This document shows positions 12,599 to 24,478 of a DNA stretch of 64,000 nucleotides, piece by piece. Location of the stretch: assembly GCF_000218685.1 (NCBI RefSeq), contig NW_006763295.1, positions 496,001 to 560,000 on the forward strand, read 5' to 3'. Source of the stretch: Serpula lacrymans var. lacrymans S7.9. Taxonomy: Eukaryota; Basidiomycota; Agaricomycetes; Boletales; Serpulaceae. Under the pieces are notes generated by a model that was not told the DNA's origin, ran no database searches, and saw only the letters and a list, made by a program, of their open reading frames with translations. The translations under genes and the position numbers were made by a program. Numbering within the stretch: the first letter of the stretch is position 1; each line of letters begins with the position of its first letter.

Positions 12599-15500
12599 TC
12601 GGTTGTTTCCAGCATTTGTAACCCCCTTCTGTCTCGATACCTGTTCACTTTTTTACCACTACATACTGAACATATGTACTGTCTTTTTGTCTATCGTCAT
12701 TCCTTTTCTTCTTCTTGCATATGCCTCACTGCCACATCTTATGTATTGCTCGTAACGTAAAGGCTCGAGACCGCCATTCGGACATTCATTATTTTTTTTA
12801 CCCTGCCTGTTCGTGCTACCTAACACGATACCAAACGTACGCTCTTCGATTCTCCCGTTTACCCTTTCAACCTTGACTATTTTTCACTCCTCGGCTTTTC
12901 TCGTCTGAGCGTCAGCTTTTGGATCTTATCATTTCTGAATCTGCACCTCTCCCATTTGAGAAAAGTCTCGAGAACCGTGTCAGCTTTCGACGGTGTTTTA
13001 CGTCCCGTCTGTTGGAATCGTCGCAGATGCTATAACCTATCTTTGAAATTCGCCCTGCACCATGTGTCAGTGGACTAACGTGGATGGACCAGGACATGCA
13101 GGCTGAGAGCACGCAACGCCGGATGTTTCGAGCCCGAGTAACCTATCGTCAGATTGGATATACTACCATACGACAAACGACGGCCGTGCAAACATTATGT
13201 ATCAGATAATCTATCATATTCTCAGAGTCGAGTGTTTTTGACAGCTTTTTCATTTCCGGGCTGTCAACGTCGGTTTTTTTGCGAGGCCAAAAGGGTGATC
13301 TCGGGTGCGTTGGCGGTAAGTGCTTTATCTACCTACGACGGATTCTCAACTATAACTATAACCTTGCTGTGTAAACTCTTTTGGTAGGGTGGTTCTTGTA
13401 TACAGTCCTTTTTTTTTCGTTCCCCACAGGTTTACACGCTTTTGACACGGGTGTTGGCATAGTCGTCTAGTTGCCGGCATCATACCATGCGGTTCATCGA
13501 CGTTTTCAAAGGTCGCTGTCACTTCATCGATATTCGCTGTGTCTCGTCTAGTCTGCGCAGCTCAAGAGGAGACGCTATGGCCACGGACCGGTCGGGTCTA
13601 GCAACACCTTCACTCGTCGTTATCTGAGCACTCGATGGTGAATTACGACAGCCGTGTGCAACCCCCCCCACTGGCCCACAATAGCAGTACGTTACAGTTC
13701 CTGATTGTGCCATTTCTGCAAAGAGACTGAAATGTCGTGACGATGGCTTCTGTGTCAAGCCGTTTGGCTGACCCGATACGGTTCACACCTCTTGCGGGTT
13801 TTTGTACCCTGCATTTTTTTTTGGTGGGCAGGGTCGTTATCGCTTTTTTTTAATTTTATTTATAAATAAACCTGTGGGTATGCAATCCAGTTCCGGTGCC
13901 TTTCGATCGAGCCTCGTTGAGCCACAAAAGTTTCTTCCACGTGAACATTGCCATGCTTTGGGAACCCATATTCTTTCCGAGCCAGTTCAAAGTTATATGC
14001 GAAACGGGGGGGGAGGGTATCAAGAGTTTCTATAAACATCCGCACTCGGTGAGCGCCCTCAATAATTTGTGTTTTAAATCGGGCCCACTGGGATTTTTGC
14101 AAACTGCATTGGGGGTGTTAGCGCATTCCTCACTCAGTTGGGGGGTTTTTTTTAATGATGCGGTTAATCCGACTGACTTCTTTGATTTCATTGATGGTTC
14201 CGCACGGTTTTTTTTCTCTCATAGGGCCGTCATCGCCTTTGTGCTGGACCCCAACGTCCATTCTGTGCTTCGGTCATCGCAGTCTTTACAAGTCATCTGG
14301 GAACAATCGAAGGCTGAACGGTTATTTCATGGCTGGTCTCTATTGCACTTCTGGGAAAAAAAGAGCATGGTGCGGCCGGTGCTTTATGTCCTCGTGAGCA
14401 GCTATACATATACATACTTTCTGATGATGCTGACGCCTTATTCTGGTGGATGGTGGCAGTTCGCTGGCTTATTTCCTGATATGACATACACGAGTGTTCT
14501 GCCTCCCCACGTGGTTGTCTTGCCAAGAAGCGATGGGGCATGAATACAATGAATACCATGCAGATGCCGTCAAGAACATAACGCGGTAGTCGTGCTGAAA
14601 TCTATTGAGATCGTCCTCGGACGGACACAAGGTTCAACGATTGGCTATATCGTTAAGCAGGGCTTCCTCGCCACTTGTACCCTGGACCTTTCGTCCCCAT
14701 TGTTATCGGAAGAATATTTCTGCTATTCGGCGGCGAAAGGACGCTCAGATTACGTCGAGCTGCTCTTGGGACGAGCTTAAAATTCTACCCCATTATCCAA
14801 TGATCATCTACCGTGACTTGTGTGTGTGTGCTTCCCATGGCCCCAGCTGCTTGATATTTCAAGCACGCTTTTGAATTCAAGTTCAAGTAAGGGATTCGCC
14901 ACTGACACCGGACTGTGAAAAAAAGGGCGTTATCTCCATCTGAACGTTAGATTGATGTGTTATGATTTGCGGTAGACGACTGCTTTATCGACCACTCAAT
15001 CACCCGGCTGGCACGAGCGCGGATCTGGGTCGGTGCTCGACATAGCCTATCGAAGGGAACGACATATGTTCGCGGCCGCCGAGCTTCGTGCTTCTCTCCC
15101 CATCCTGTAAAATGTAAATATACCTCTTAATCTGTTGTGCCTCTATTAATCAACATTATTGTCATTGCATCCTTGCTGTTTCTCGTTCGGATTGTTTCAG
15201 GAACTGGACTTTTGACGGTGACGTTAGTATCGCGAGGGAGAAAGGGTACTGCCTGTTGTTTCTGAGAATGGCAGCGACGATATCTATGGGGAGACCCTTT
15301 CGTGATGTGCGATACGTGGCAAACCGCTGGTATCACCAGGCAAATATACCTCAGTGCTACTACATCCTCCAGCTCACGAGATGATGGCGGAGATAGAGAG
15401 CTTTTGGTCATGAGCGTGGTGTGAATGCACAAATCAGATATCCATGCTAGTGGAGTGGAGCTCGGGGATTATTTGAGGTTTACAGTATTTTAACTACTAA

Positions 15501-15905
15501 CGTTACAGTCGTATCATTAACTTTGTCTACAGTGTATCATAGAAAGGTGAACTTCATTAGTGAGTACAAGTACGAAACGGCCCTATTAGAGCTTGCGCGT
15601 TTAGCTACATACATTGTTCGAGGTATCTCTAACACTGCAATTACACGGTCCAATCACAACACAAGACGAGAAATGGAATGTCAAATGTAAATGGCATCTC
15701 TATCGCCCCTGCTCCAATACCCCACACACAAGGGGTTATTCCTCCGCAAAGATTTGCTTAGTGAATATCCCATTATTTCACCGAGGATAGATAATGGTGA
15801 GCACGGGACAACGCTAGCTGCGTGCAAAGGTTTATGCTTTCAGTCAACCCATTCAAGAAATATCGGTGATATCTACGTACATCGCATCAAAATCGATGCG
15901 CATAT
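12599..15905. other. 3.3-kb region without a supported gene
   Basis: Contains many T-runs and short ORFs on both strands. The longest open stretch is 13896-14543 (+), whose product has no motif I recognise and whose composition (Phe/Ser-rich) looks like a chance ORF. It may hold long UTRs or a non-coding RNA; nothing in the bases lets me assert one. No transposon ends were found. Confidence 0.5.
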
Positions 15906-17373
15906 TTATAACGCGCGGCGCGCGTTCAGAGCTCCAATGGCCTCCTCACGAATACGGATGGTATCTCTCAATCTGAAAAAAGAACGGAGGCAGTAAGCTT
16001 AATGGCCCGCCCGGGAAAAGCGGACGAAGAGACTTGCTTCTCTTTCTCATCATAGGACTTTGCTATTTGTTGGTCTTTAGCCTCTAATAACACCTTGAGC
16101 CGGGTGATCTCTTGAGATTGCAGGTCGATTTTCTTCTGCAACTGCTTGATTTCCCCTTGCTGATTAGCTATGGTCTTCAGCTTGACCTGCTCACTTCGGT
16201 GGTTCGCTCGAAGAAGCCTCTCCATCGTTTCAGCTCGGGGTATCAAAGCTTTGATGCTGGCTATCAGGGTATCCTGTGTTAGGTCGGTGTTGCCGGGGGC
16301 ATTCGTGTCTTGTGACTGCGACGAAGGTCGAAGAGCATCACTTCGATCGCGGAAAGTATTATCCTACGGCAAAATCAATGGTAACATTCAGTTTACTGCT
16401 CAGCATAACAGCCGCCGAACCGAGATCCATCACTGACCGCGTTCTTATTTGCCATGGACTGCGAACTGCCAAGTCCGTTCCCAGTGTGTCTCGTAATTGG
16501 TTCGCTGGAGCTAAACCTGGCTTGAGCACTATTTCCACCTTGTCGCTGAGACGACATCGGAGGTGTTAACAACATGGCGTTTCCACCCTCGTCGTTACCG
16601 ATGACCACTTCTTCATCTTCCGACACCCTACGTTTCTTCACAACTCTTCCCTCCTCGACAAACATGGGTAATTCATGGTCAGACAAGGACAGGCCAGAGC
16701 CGCTCGAGTCCTGCGTGGGCGGAAATGCATCATCCCAACCCATATCCAAGTCGGACGACTGGGACGGCACCTGAGTTTGTTGACTAGAGGGAAGTCCAGA
16801 ACCAGAGGCGAAACTCGCATTAATGTCGGATGAACGATTCTGCCAGTTATGTCGGGGCGCTTGTTGACCCGGCGTCATGCGTGACCTTGTCTGCGAGCCC
16901 AGGCCAACTTGTGTGTCTGCTAAGGTCGAGGATGAAGAAAAGGGGCTGGGGAGAGGGGATGGAGATGGACTTCTTTTCATGGGGTTCTTTTTGCTCGGAG
17001 AGCGAATGATGCTGGTTCTCAGCGGCTGTGAAGAACTTGGTGTTGAGTTGGCATGTAGTGTTGAGATATCATAACCCCCGTAGTCGATTTCATCATTCCA
17101 GTCTTGTTTTTCAGCGTCATCAGCAATGCAGCATTATAGGAAATGTAGAACGCACGAAAAAACCCGCAGCGTTTTGGCCTATTGCAAGAGTAGAATTGTC
17201 TGATAGCACATAAGATATACTAGTTGAGAGCAAAAAAGACTTGAAGCTCACCTTTCTGGGTTTGTTTCAGTGCGACTGGTCTTGAGGAAGACCTCATCTC
17301 CGTGACGACAGTGTACTTTGCCGTCGCTGTCTGCGATGTCCGCAAAACGGGTTATTCTATTGTGAGAAGACAT
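15906..17373 (-). CDS. GRF-type zinc finger protein with C-terminal coiled coil
   Basis: Exons 17373-17252, 17199-17156, 17102-16438 and 16363-15968 give 408 residues. The three introns start GTGAGC, GTGCGT and GTCAGT. The first 60 residues form a GRF zinc finger: CRHGDEVFLKTSRTETNPER, then QFYSCNRPKRCGFF and HWNDE after the second splice. That order (C-x-H...C...C-x-F-F-x-W) matches the single-stranded nucleic-acid binding finger of TOP3A, APE2 and NEIL3. Residues about 65-270 are Ser/Gln-rich and disordered, with a possible basic nuclear signal (VVKKRR). The end is a coiled coil (KLKTIANQQGEIKQLQKKID onward). The 3' end is ambiguous: reading through gives ...SVLFSD at 15968, while splicing a weak GTCCTA donor to a strong TTTTTTCAG acceptor would extend the coil (KLRDTIRIREEAIG) to a stop at 15906. 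A DNA-repair or recombination role is inference. Confidence 0.85.
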
Positions 17374-17557
17374 GGTAAGATAGATTAGAAGATAGATAGA
17401 CTAGAGGTAGATCGTGTGGAGGAAAGAGGGAAATGTAATCAGTAAAGGGTAGAGGGGCATCGACCATAAGCGGGAGTATATTCGAGTAACAAGTTATTGT
17501 GGCGACACCCCCTTGCCATCTAACTTCACTGCCAAGTTGAGGTCCTCCTATACAGCC
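17374..17557. promoter_or_regulatory. Short bidirectional promoter (GRF gene / PAC4)
   Basis: The two start codons, on minus at 17373 and on plus at 17558, are separated by 184 bp, so both genes must share this promoter region. A run of AGATAGATTAGAAGATAGA near 17381-17400 (GATA-like motifs) is the only notable element. Confidence 0.6.
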
Positions 17558-18114
17558 ATGGCAGAACCATCGCGGCCTACTATCAGTGTTCAGACAAAGT
17601 ACATTCCAGCGTCTGATCCCTCTTTGCCTGCTTTAGCTTTGCGCACAACTGTTCTCGTGGATTCTTACATGCTCTGGATTGGCACCACTGAAGGATCACC
17701 TGAAGATGCGCAGACAGCGCCTTTACAAGGGACTCTTGCCAGAGACTGGGCTTGTGCTATGCCCGCTCCCAATGGCTCTGTGAGTGATTATATTTCGCTT
17801 CTGACTTCATTTTGATACGTTCCTGAGATGTGAATTAGCCGTCGTTGGGACCTGCGACATCTCTGTTTCGTTCATCTAGTTCTGACATTGCACTGTCGAT
17901 GGCACAGCGTCTAGGTGACCTCTGATCTATATATTCTGTCCGTGACATTACTGACTGCATAACGACAACGACGACAGCCCGGCGATTCGGGAAACAAATA
18001 TTTTTATCGGTTGATATACCATCGAGCTTTCTGTCAATGGGGCAAGGACGGCTACTTCTCGACGCAGAGAAGGGGATTGTTGAAACGCTGAAGGCTGTGG
18101 AGTCGATATCTTGA
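17558..18114 (+). CDS. PSMG4: Proteasome assembly chaperone 4 (PAC4/Poc4 type)
   Basis: Small chaperone that, with its PAC3 partner, helps assemble the 20S proteasome alpha ring in the cytosol (family knowledge). Exons 17558-17779, 17839-17914 and 17978-18114 give 435 nt and 144 residues, the usual length of PAC4. It has the family layout: an N-terminal strand-rich part ending VDSYMLWIGTTEG, the segment GTLARDWACAMP, a Ser/Arg stretch (SLFRSSSSDIALSMAQRLA), then RRFGKQIFLSVDIPS and a C-terminal KGIVETLKAVESIS. Introns are GTGAGT...TTAG and GTGACC...CAG. An in-frame ATG upstream at 17513 exists, but the ATG at 17558 (GCCATGG context) fits the family start better. The gene is divergent from the GRF protein gene. 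Confidence 0.85.
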
Positions 18115-18685
18115 TAGATGGCAGGTTTGGAGCGAATGGCACGGTAAAGAGCACGACATCAGGACCAAGCACCTGTATGCGATGCATATGGGGGTTTCTG
18201 TAAGCCTTCGTGGATCATTTCCAACCACATGATGGGTGAAGAATAGATGCGGAGCTCATTGGCAACCGGGTTTGTTCTCCGCTCGATGTAAAACCTTGAC
18301 TGGAGAGAGGGCGATGTCTCAGATGAATAGAGCGAGCTCCTAAGATGATAATAGATTAGCTGATGCATAAGAGCATGAACGTTGTATGATATACGAAAGC
18401 TGCGATCCCAGGCCAGGAAATGAGAAATAGATAGCAGCTATTCTAAAAGTGTGCGGCGAGGATCGATTGCCGACCCTTAATCCCGTAGAGCGTGTGTCAT
18501 TTCACGGCTTTCGCCACTTGGCACTACGTTTGGCTGCTGGGGGAGCTTTCCCTTTTCTTTTTCCATCCCTGAGCTGCGACGACGACAAGCACATCAGGCC
18601 CTGTTCATCGCTCACAACGACGACGACGACAAACAGGCGGCGGCGACGAGTGCTGCCTTCTCGACCAACCAATTTTAATAAGAGC
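18115..18685. promoter_or_regulatory. Upstream region of YAK1 with an in-frame alternative ATG
   Basis: Contains the 3' UTR of the PAC4 gene and the promoter/5' UTR of YAK1. The YAK1 frame stays open upstream to an ATG at 18449, which would add 79 residues rich in Arg/Thr; I treat this as 5' UTR because the conserved-looking start MSEPELAYMTGTNEDFDLP begins at 18686. Confidence 0.5.
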
Positions 18686-21600
18686 ATGTCGGAACCCGAA
18701 CTGGCATACATGACCGGTACAAACGAAGACTTTGATCTCCCTCGCTGGCAAACCCAGGCCCACCTTGAACCCCTCTCGTCCTCAGCACAGGCTGCCCAGG
18801 CTGCTGCTCAGGCCTCTTATCTTTATCCAGCACCACCCCCTCCACCCCCGCCCCAGGCTCTGGCCGCGTCTTCTGCGCAGCGCTTACCCCCCATTCAACA
18901 TCAATCGTCTCCTGGCTCCTCTCGTCAGCCCCGTATATCCCAGCTGCTCGAACAGGATCAGCAATCCGCTATAAGCCCCCCCTCTTATCTCTCCACCAAC
19001 CACAGCCAGCTCGCAAGGAGCGCGTCATTGGGCGGTGGTGGGGCTAGTGGCGCAAATTCTGCTTCTAGGGCCCGCCGTCACCATCAGCCAGAAGATCTAG
19101 AGGGCGCCTTCAACGTCGACACCCAGAATGTCTCCAGCTCAAGGCAGATGAATTCCTCCCAATCTCAGCAGCCATCTTCTTTTTACCCACCCAGCGTCGC
19201 ATTCCATCATTCTCAGTCTCTCTCAGGTGCTTCTAACAACAGCAATACAGCATCGCCCACTGCCGATGCCTACTCAGATATGTACTACACTGGCTCGGCT
19301 AACCAGCCCAAGAGGTCTCAGACCCATCATGACTCGAATTCTACATCGCGCGCAGGTCGATCGCCTTTGCGTGGCGGCAGCACCACAGGAACCTTGCTGG
19401 ACTCCTACTCGCAGCAATCCCAATACTCGCCTACAACCGCAGCCTCTTCTTATCCATATGGAGGCACTTCTGATCCTCAGAGGATCCTTCCTTCTTCAGC
19501 TTACCATTCGCACTCTCGCACTCATTCCCAGGTCAAAGCAGAAACATCCACTCCACCAATGCCAGTAGCGTCACCGTACACTCCTCAAAACGCATTACAG
19601 CCGCCTTCTGCCTATCCCTCTTATGTGATGGACTCCGCTAGTCCACAGCCTTTATCGCATCAAAATCAAACTCATCTGTCTGCTCAACCGCCCCCTCGGC
19701 AGAACTCCGCCTCAACTCCTAACACTCCCCTTTCTTACCCTCATTCCCACAGTCCGGCATCTCCGTACTACGGACAGGAGCAAGCAATGGTGGTGGACGC
19801 ACCCCCCCAGCGACGACGTGCATCTGGCTTCAGAAGAGTGCGTGATCCTCGCGATCTTCGCCCATACGTCAATACCCAACCTCCTGGAAGGCGCATGGAT
19901 GCCAGTGGGGTCTACTTATCAGTATGTTTTCTTTTGCACTGCTCTGTACCCATTAATTAATGGCTGCTATTTTCAGCCTCTCAGGCAACTTACAACTAAT
20001 ATCTTGGATACATACCACATTTGCAACCCGCAATTCAGATATGAGTCAACCCACAACCCGCGTCGGGTGCTCACAAAGCCAAGCAAGCCTTCTCACAATG
20101 ACGGATATGACAACGAGGATTACGATTATATCCTTTACGTCAATGATTGGTTAGGAACTGAAGACGGTCACAAGTATGTCAATCCAGTTCCTGTGGCACA
20201 ATTGTTATGGGTTTTGACCACTTTATAGCCGTTACCTCATTCTAGACATCCTTGGCCAGGGGACGTTCGGGCAAGTGGTAAAATGTCAGAACATGAAAAC
20301 CCACGAGATTGTGGCAGTGAAGGTTGTCAAGAACAAGCCCGCGTACTTTAATCAAAGTATGATGGAAGTTACTATTCTTGAGCTGGTATGTCAATAGTTG
20401 CTGTATTGTTAATTCTGATCTCAAGATCCTGTAGTTAAACAACCAATGTGACCCTCACGACGAACACCACATTCTTCGACTTCGGGATTCGTTCATACAC
20501 CGGAACCATCTTTGCCTTGTATTCGAGTTGCTGTCCTCTAATCTTTACGAACTCATCAAGCAAAACCAATTCCAAGGCCTTAGCACGCAACTTGTTAAAG
20601 TATTCACAGCACAGCTCCTTGACGCTTTGACTGTTCTGAAAGAAGCACGCCTGATTCACTGTGACCTTAAACCCGAGAATATTCTTCTCAAATCGTACGT
20701 GATTCGTACCATGGTATTGCATCGATTACTAACATTTGTATTGATATCTAGCCTGCAATCACCGCAGATCAAAGTTATCGATTTTGGTTCAGCATGCCAC
20801 GAGCGCCAAACGGTGTATACGTATATCCAGTCTAGATTCTATCGTTCACCAGAAGTCATACTCGGCATTCCGTACACTGCTTCCATTGACATGTGGTCTT
20901 TGGGATGCATCGCAGTGGAGCTGTTCCTCGGGCTGCCATTATTCCCGGGAACCAGCGAGTATAATCAAATTACCCGAATTGTAGAGATGCTTGGGTAGGT
21001 TACTTCGTTTCCTGCATCACCATATCGGCATACTGCGATCAAACGTTGAGATCAATTGTTTTTCTAGAATGCCTCCAACGTACATGCTGGACATGGGGAA
21101 ACAAACCAAGCAATTCTTTGATTCTTACGTTGATGTGTACGGCCAGAAAAAATATCGACTCAAGAGCTTGGAGCAATACTCCCGTGAACATGGCACAAAT
21201 GAGCAGCCTGGAAAGCAGTACTTTAAAGCTACCACGCTGCCTGAAATTATCAACACAGCTCCAATGCCGACGTTCAAATCGTCGTCTCGCCAGGGACATG
21301 AAATGGAGAAAGGTATTTCCAGTGAATTTTGGTTTGCTGCAGGTAGCTCATCTCTTTTCTACAGAACTCAACAATCGGGCTTCTTTCATCGATTTCTGTC
21401 AGGGTTTACTCAACCTGAACCCCATAGAGAGGTGGTCTCCGCAGCAAGCGAGGATGCACCCATTCATCACCGGAGAAAACTTTACCAAGCCCTTCTCGGT
21501 ACGACATTCTGGAATATACTACTCTCTCAATTTCTTACGTACTCTATTTTTGCAGCCCAATAGTCAGAGCACTCCACAAATCTCATCGTCTTCATCCAGC

Positions 21601-22863
21601 TCCGGATCTGGATCAGACCCCAAGCGGCCCTATGGAGGCCTGCTACCATCCCAGCCGAAAGGTACAAGAGCCTATCAAGATGCAGCATCGTACAATCAGC
21701 ATCTCGCCCAGCACCAGGCTTACACGGCCCAGGCACAGGCCGCAACTCAGGCCGCTAACAATGCATTCCGCAACCCGTACATGACCCAACAGGGCTCGCA
21801 GCCGACACCAACATCCTACTCTGGCTCTCAAGATGGTTCTGTGTCCACTTACACTACTCCGGGGCACCACAGTTATCCATCTGCGCCGAACCCAACCACG
21901 CAGCGAGGGTTGACAAATCAAACCTCAGCCGGGCAGCTAACCCTGAACCCTTCACAGTATCCATCAGGCACCGGGGCTCTGGCTGTTCCCTCCCACCTGG
22001 GTAATCCGAATCCTCCTTCCAACTCTTATTATCCAAGTGCACGGGCAAGGGCGAACACCATCAACCATCAGTTGGATGCTATTCCTCCCGCTCTTGCCCG
22101 CTTGCAACACATGAATCAGGATGTGATCGCCGGGCGGAATGCATTGACACCGGTTTTGAATAGAGATGATGCCATGCGCGAATGGGAAAGACGGCAAGCA
22201 GGAAAACCGAGCGCCGCTCAACCGTATCCTCAGTTGGAATATCTCCAACAGCAGGCAGAGTTAGCTGCCGCCTCTGGATTGACGGGATGGGCACAAGCTA
22301 ACCCAGCTAATCGCTACCCTCCCCCGAGTTCCAAATTGGCGCTTTCATACCAACCGACGATCGTGGTCGATGATGAGCGCCGTGATGCGGTGATGTCGAA
22401 TGTCCGCTCGGCTGCTAGGAGCGAAACGGCGAATGCTTTGTATAACTCCCCCGCTATGGTGACGAGCCCTCCGCAGAGTTATGCTGGTAGTACAGTGACA
22501 TCGGGAAATAGATACCCTGCTGCTTATTCACAACAAACTCCTGCTTCGCCATTCGACTCATTGGATCGTCGAACTGATATAGGCTCGCTATACGTTCCGA
22601 TGCAGCCTGATCAATATCAGTCATACACTAGTCCGGGAGCGTCATCCCATGCGCATGCTGCCCCGAGCTCAGCCGCGAGGCATGTAACCCAGCCCCAGCA
22701 ACCAGCATCCTTCTATGGTGCGAGCGTTGCATCAGCCGTGCAGTCGGCTGCTGGTAATCAGCCACAGCGAAACCCATTCTCTGCAAACGAGGCCCCCCAA
22801 CAAGGTCAGGTAAACACCAAAGAGGCTAGGAGGGTCAGCGGGATGGACGTTTGGTCCCGATGA
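18686..22863 (+). CDS. YAK1: DYRK-family dual-specificity protein kinase Yak1
   Basis: Serine/threonine kinase of the CMGC/DYRK group; in yeast it restrains growth downstream of PKA/TOR signals. Eight exons: 18686-19921, 19977-20173, 20229-20385, 20435-20694, 20752-20994, 21068-21312, 21365-21498, 21556-22863. They total 3780 nt and 1259 residues. The first 440 residues are Ser/Gln/Pro-rich. The Yak1-specific pre-kinase motif follows (RVLTKPSKPSHNDGYDNEDY). The kinase domain has the glycine loop GQGTFGQVVKC, lysine in VAVKVVKNK, catalytic loop HCDLKPENILL, VIDFGSAC, and the activation loop YTYIQSRFYRSPE with the autophosphorylated Tyr of DYRKs. It ends near ERWSPQQARMHPFITGENF. The C-terminal 435 residues are Gln/Ser/Tyr-rich and probably disordered. 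The protein is longer than budding-yeast Yak1 because of these tails. All introns are short GT-AG. Confidence 0.97.
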
Positions 22864-23204
22864 ACTATGGCACCCCAATTTTTTTTTTGCTGCTCAATAC
22901 ATTGTTGTTCTGGAATCCCTTTCTCAACCTTTAAGCCACTTTTTCATTCTTGCCAACACCATTTACAGCCATCTTTATGTGTCTCTGCTGCATTCAATTT
23001 CTGTTTTCTCATCTGATGACAGAGCTTAAATTTATCTTGAGGCTACGCCATACGTCCAAGCGAGTACTGTGTATCTTGTCGCAAATGTAGTCTCCTGGCA
23101 ACAAAAGGATGTGTATATATCCGTTTCAACCACTCTGGCTTGGTTATATATCCAACTATAGAGGGAAACATTGATGTCGAAACGTTGGTAAGGTGGTCCT
23201 TGAA
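22864..23204. other. Convergent 3' UTR region
   Basis: About 340 bp between the stop codons of YAK1 (+) and the phosphatase (-). It contains a T-run and TATATA-like patches typical of 3' ends. No gene seen. Confidence 0.6.
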
Positions 23205-24285
23205 TTACAAATTCCCAAATATTTCTTCAACTTCCCAAGCACCAGCCCAATATTTTACTTGACATTTGAGTCCTTCCACCTCCCCTTCTTTCGCAATGCG
23301 GCGTTCTAGGCCACGGAAACGTCTACAAAGAACCATATCTTGACTGGGAAGACGAAAAGAAGAAGAAGAAATTATCAGATCAAACACAGCAAGACTTAGG
23401 GGAAAGCGTTGCCTTCTTAATCGTAATACAGGGCAGAAGTCATTAGTTCCATCACCCACGTAGATGATGCGGTCAAAGCCAGGCTGATGTCTTTTCAGGA
23501 AGGCTTCCAGTTCCTCGCCTGAGGAGCATGTTCATATTATCAAACACAGGATCCGACACAATATCATACCTTTGCACATGTTGGGACTGCAGCCAACTTG
23601 GCAGGTGTGCTGTGGGCCGGCAGGGTCTACTCTTCTACGAAGTTTGAGAAGGCCTGACGGCTCAAAGTGGGCTGGATTTGTAACGATCTCTTCAAAGAGA
23701 TCCTGGAGACCTTTAGACTGATGAATAAATGACAGCTTTAGACGATATTTCAAAAACGAGCATAAAATAGGCACAGACCTCGAGGATCGTGGATATGAAA
23801 ACGGAGTTGGCATTTGATAGACAGAAGAATGTTGTTGTGGGATTCGAAGCTTCCTTGAGCTTTGTTACACCTCGAACCATTGCAGGGTGCTAGGGGTACG
23901 TGTAGATGAGTTTAAATGAAGAAACGGGTAAGGATAAAAACATACAAAGGGCATTATCTTGAGAGTGTGTTCTATCTGTTCTCTTGTCGCCCCGCGACCG
24001 TGAAGTTCTTCCAGCGACTGAGCACTTGTCATTGATACTATGAACGAGTGGCACAACAACTGGCTAGCATTAGCTCTTACATTAAGTCAGTCCACTGGAT
24101 GTCATCCTTGAGAGTTTTCATTTTTCTGCGAATATCTGGCGCAAGGACTTCAAAAATCCATCGATCGGTATCCTGGTCAGCCATAGACCTGTGGCAAGAT
24201 ATCTTAGCAGAGCTCGGGTCTATATTTTTTGTGCTCACCAGTCAAAGTCAAAAACGACCAGTTGCCTTTCCACATTGGAGGCCAT
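23205..24285 (-). CDS. PHOSPHO-type HAD phosphatase (phosphocholine/phosphoethanolamine phosphatase-like)
   Basis: HAD-superfamily hydrolase. Seven exons: 24285-24239, 24188-24081, 24024-23946, 23889-23779, 23717-23570, 23518-23413 and 23343-23205. They total 738 nt and 245 residues, the usual family length. Motif I is QLVVFDFDWSMADQDTDRW, with the nucleophile Asp in DFDWS. The mid region is THPAMV-like (HPAMVRGVTKL), and motif III/IV is FDRIIYVGDGTNDFCPVLRL. The C-terminal CRRFRGLERRI and CQVKYWAGAWEVEEIF are also typical. Known relatives dephosphorylate phosphoethanolamine, phosphocholine or pyridoxal phosphate; the substrate here is not determined. The sixth intron (23412-23344, 69 bp) starts GCAACG after AAG and ends CTTCCCAG, a GC-AG intron. 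If retained it keeps the frame open and inserts 23 residues before QDMVLCRRF. Confidence 0.92.
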
Positions 24286-24478
24286 GTCCTTGTGCTGTGA
24301 ATGCTGGTGTCGATGTGGTTTCTAGTGAAGCTTTTTCTTATTTTCATGAGGCATCATGATCGGATATGAATCTAACTCGGCCCTCGGTGACCGAAAAGAG
24401 CAAGGCTGCTGTGTTTGGAAATCCTGCGAGCAATTTTTGTAGTAAACGCGCGCATCCTCCCTCAGTGCGCCACCGAGC
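24286..24478. promoter_or_regulatory. Short bidirectional promoter (phosphatase / TFB1)
   Basis: Only 193 bp separate the divergent start codons at 24285 (-) and 24479 (+), so both transcripts must start within or very near it. No clear TATA box was seen. Confidence 0.6.

Noticed and set aside
13896..14543. 215-codon open stretch on the plus strand, possible gene
   Set aside because: No motif, Phe/Ser-rich composition, several homopolymer T-runs, no intron-joined extension and a competing ORF on the other strand; most likely a chance ORF.
18449..18685. Upstream ATG adding 79 residues to YAK1
   Set aside because: In frame but Arg/Thr-rich, unlike a conserved start; MSEPELAYMTG at 18686 is the more natural N terminus. 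Kept only as an alternative.
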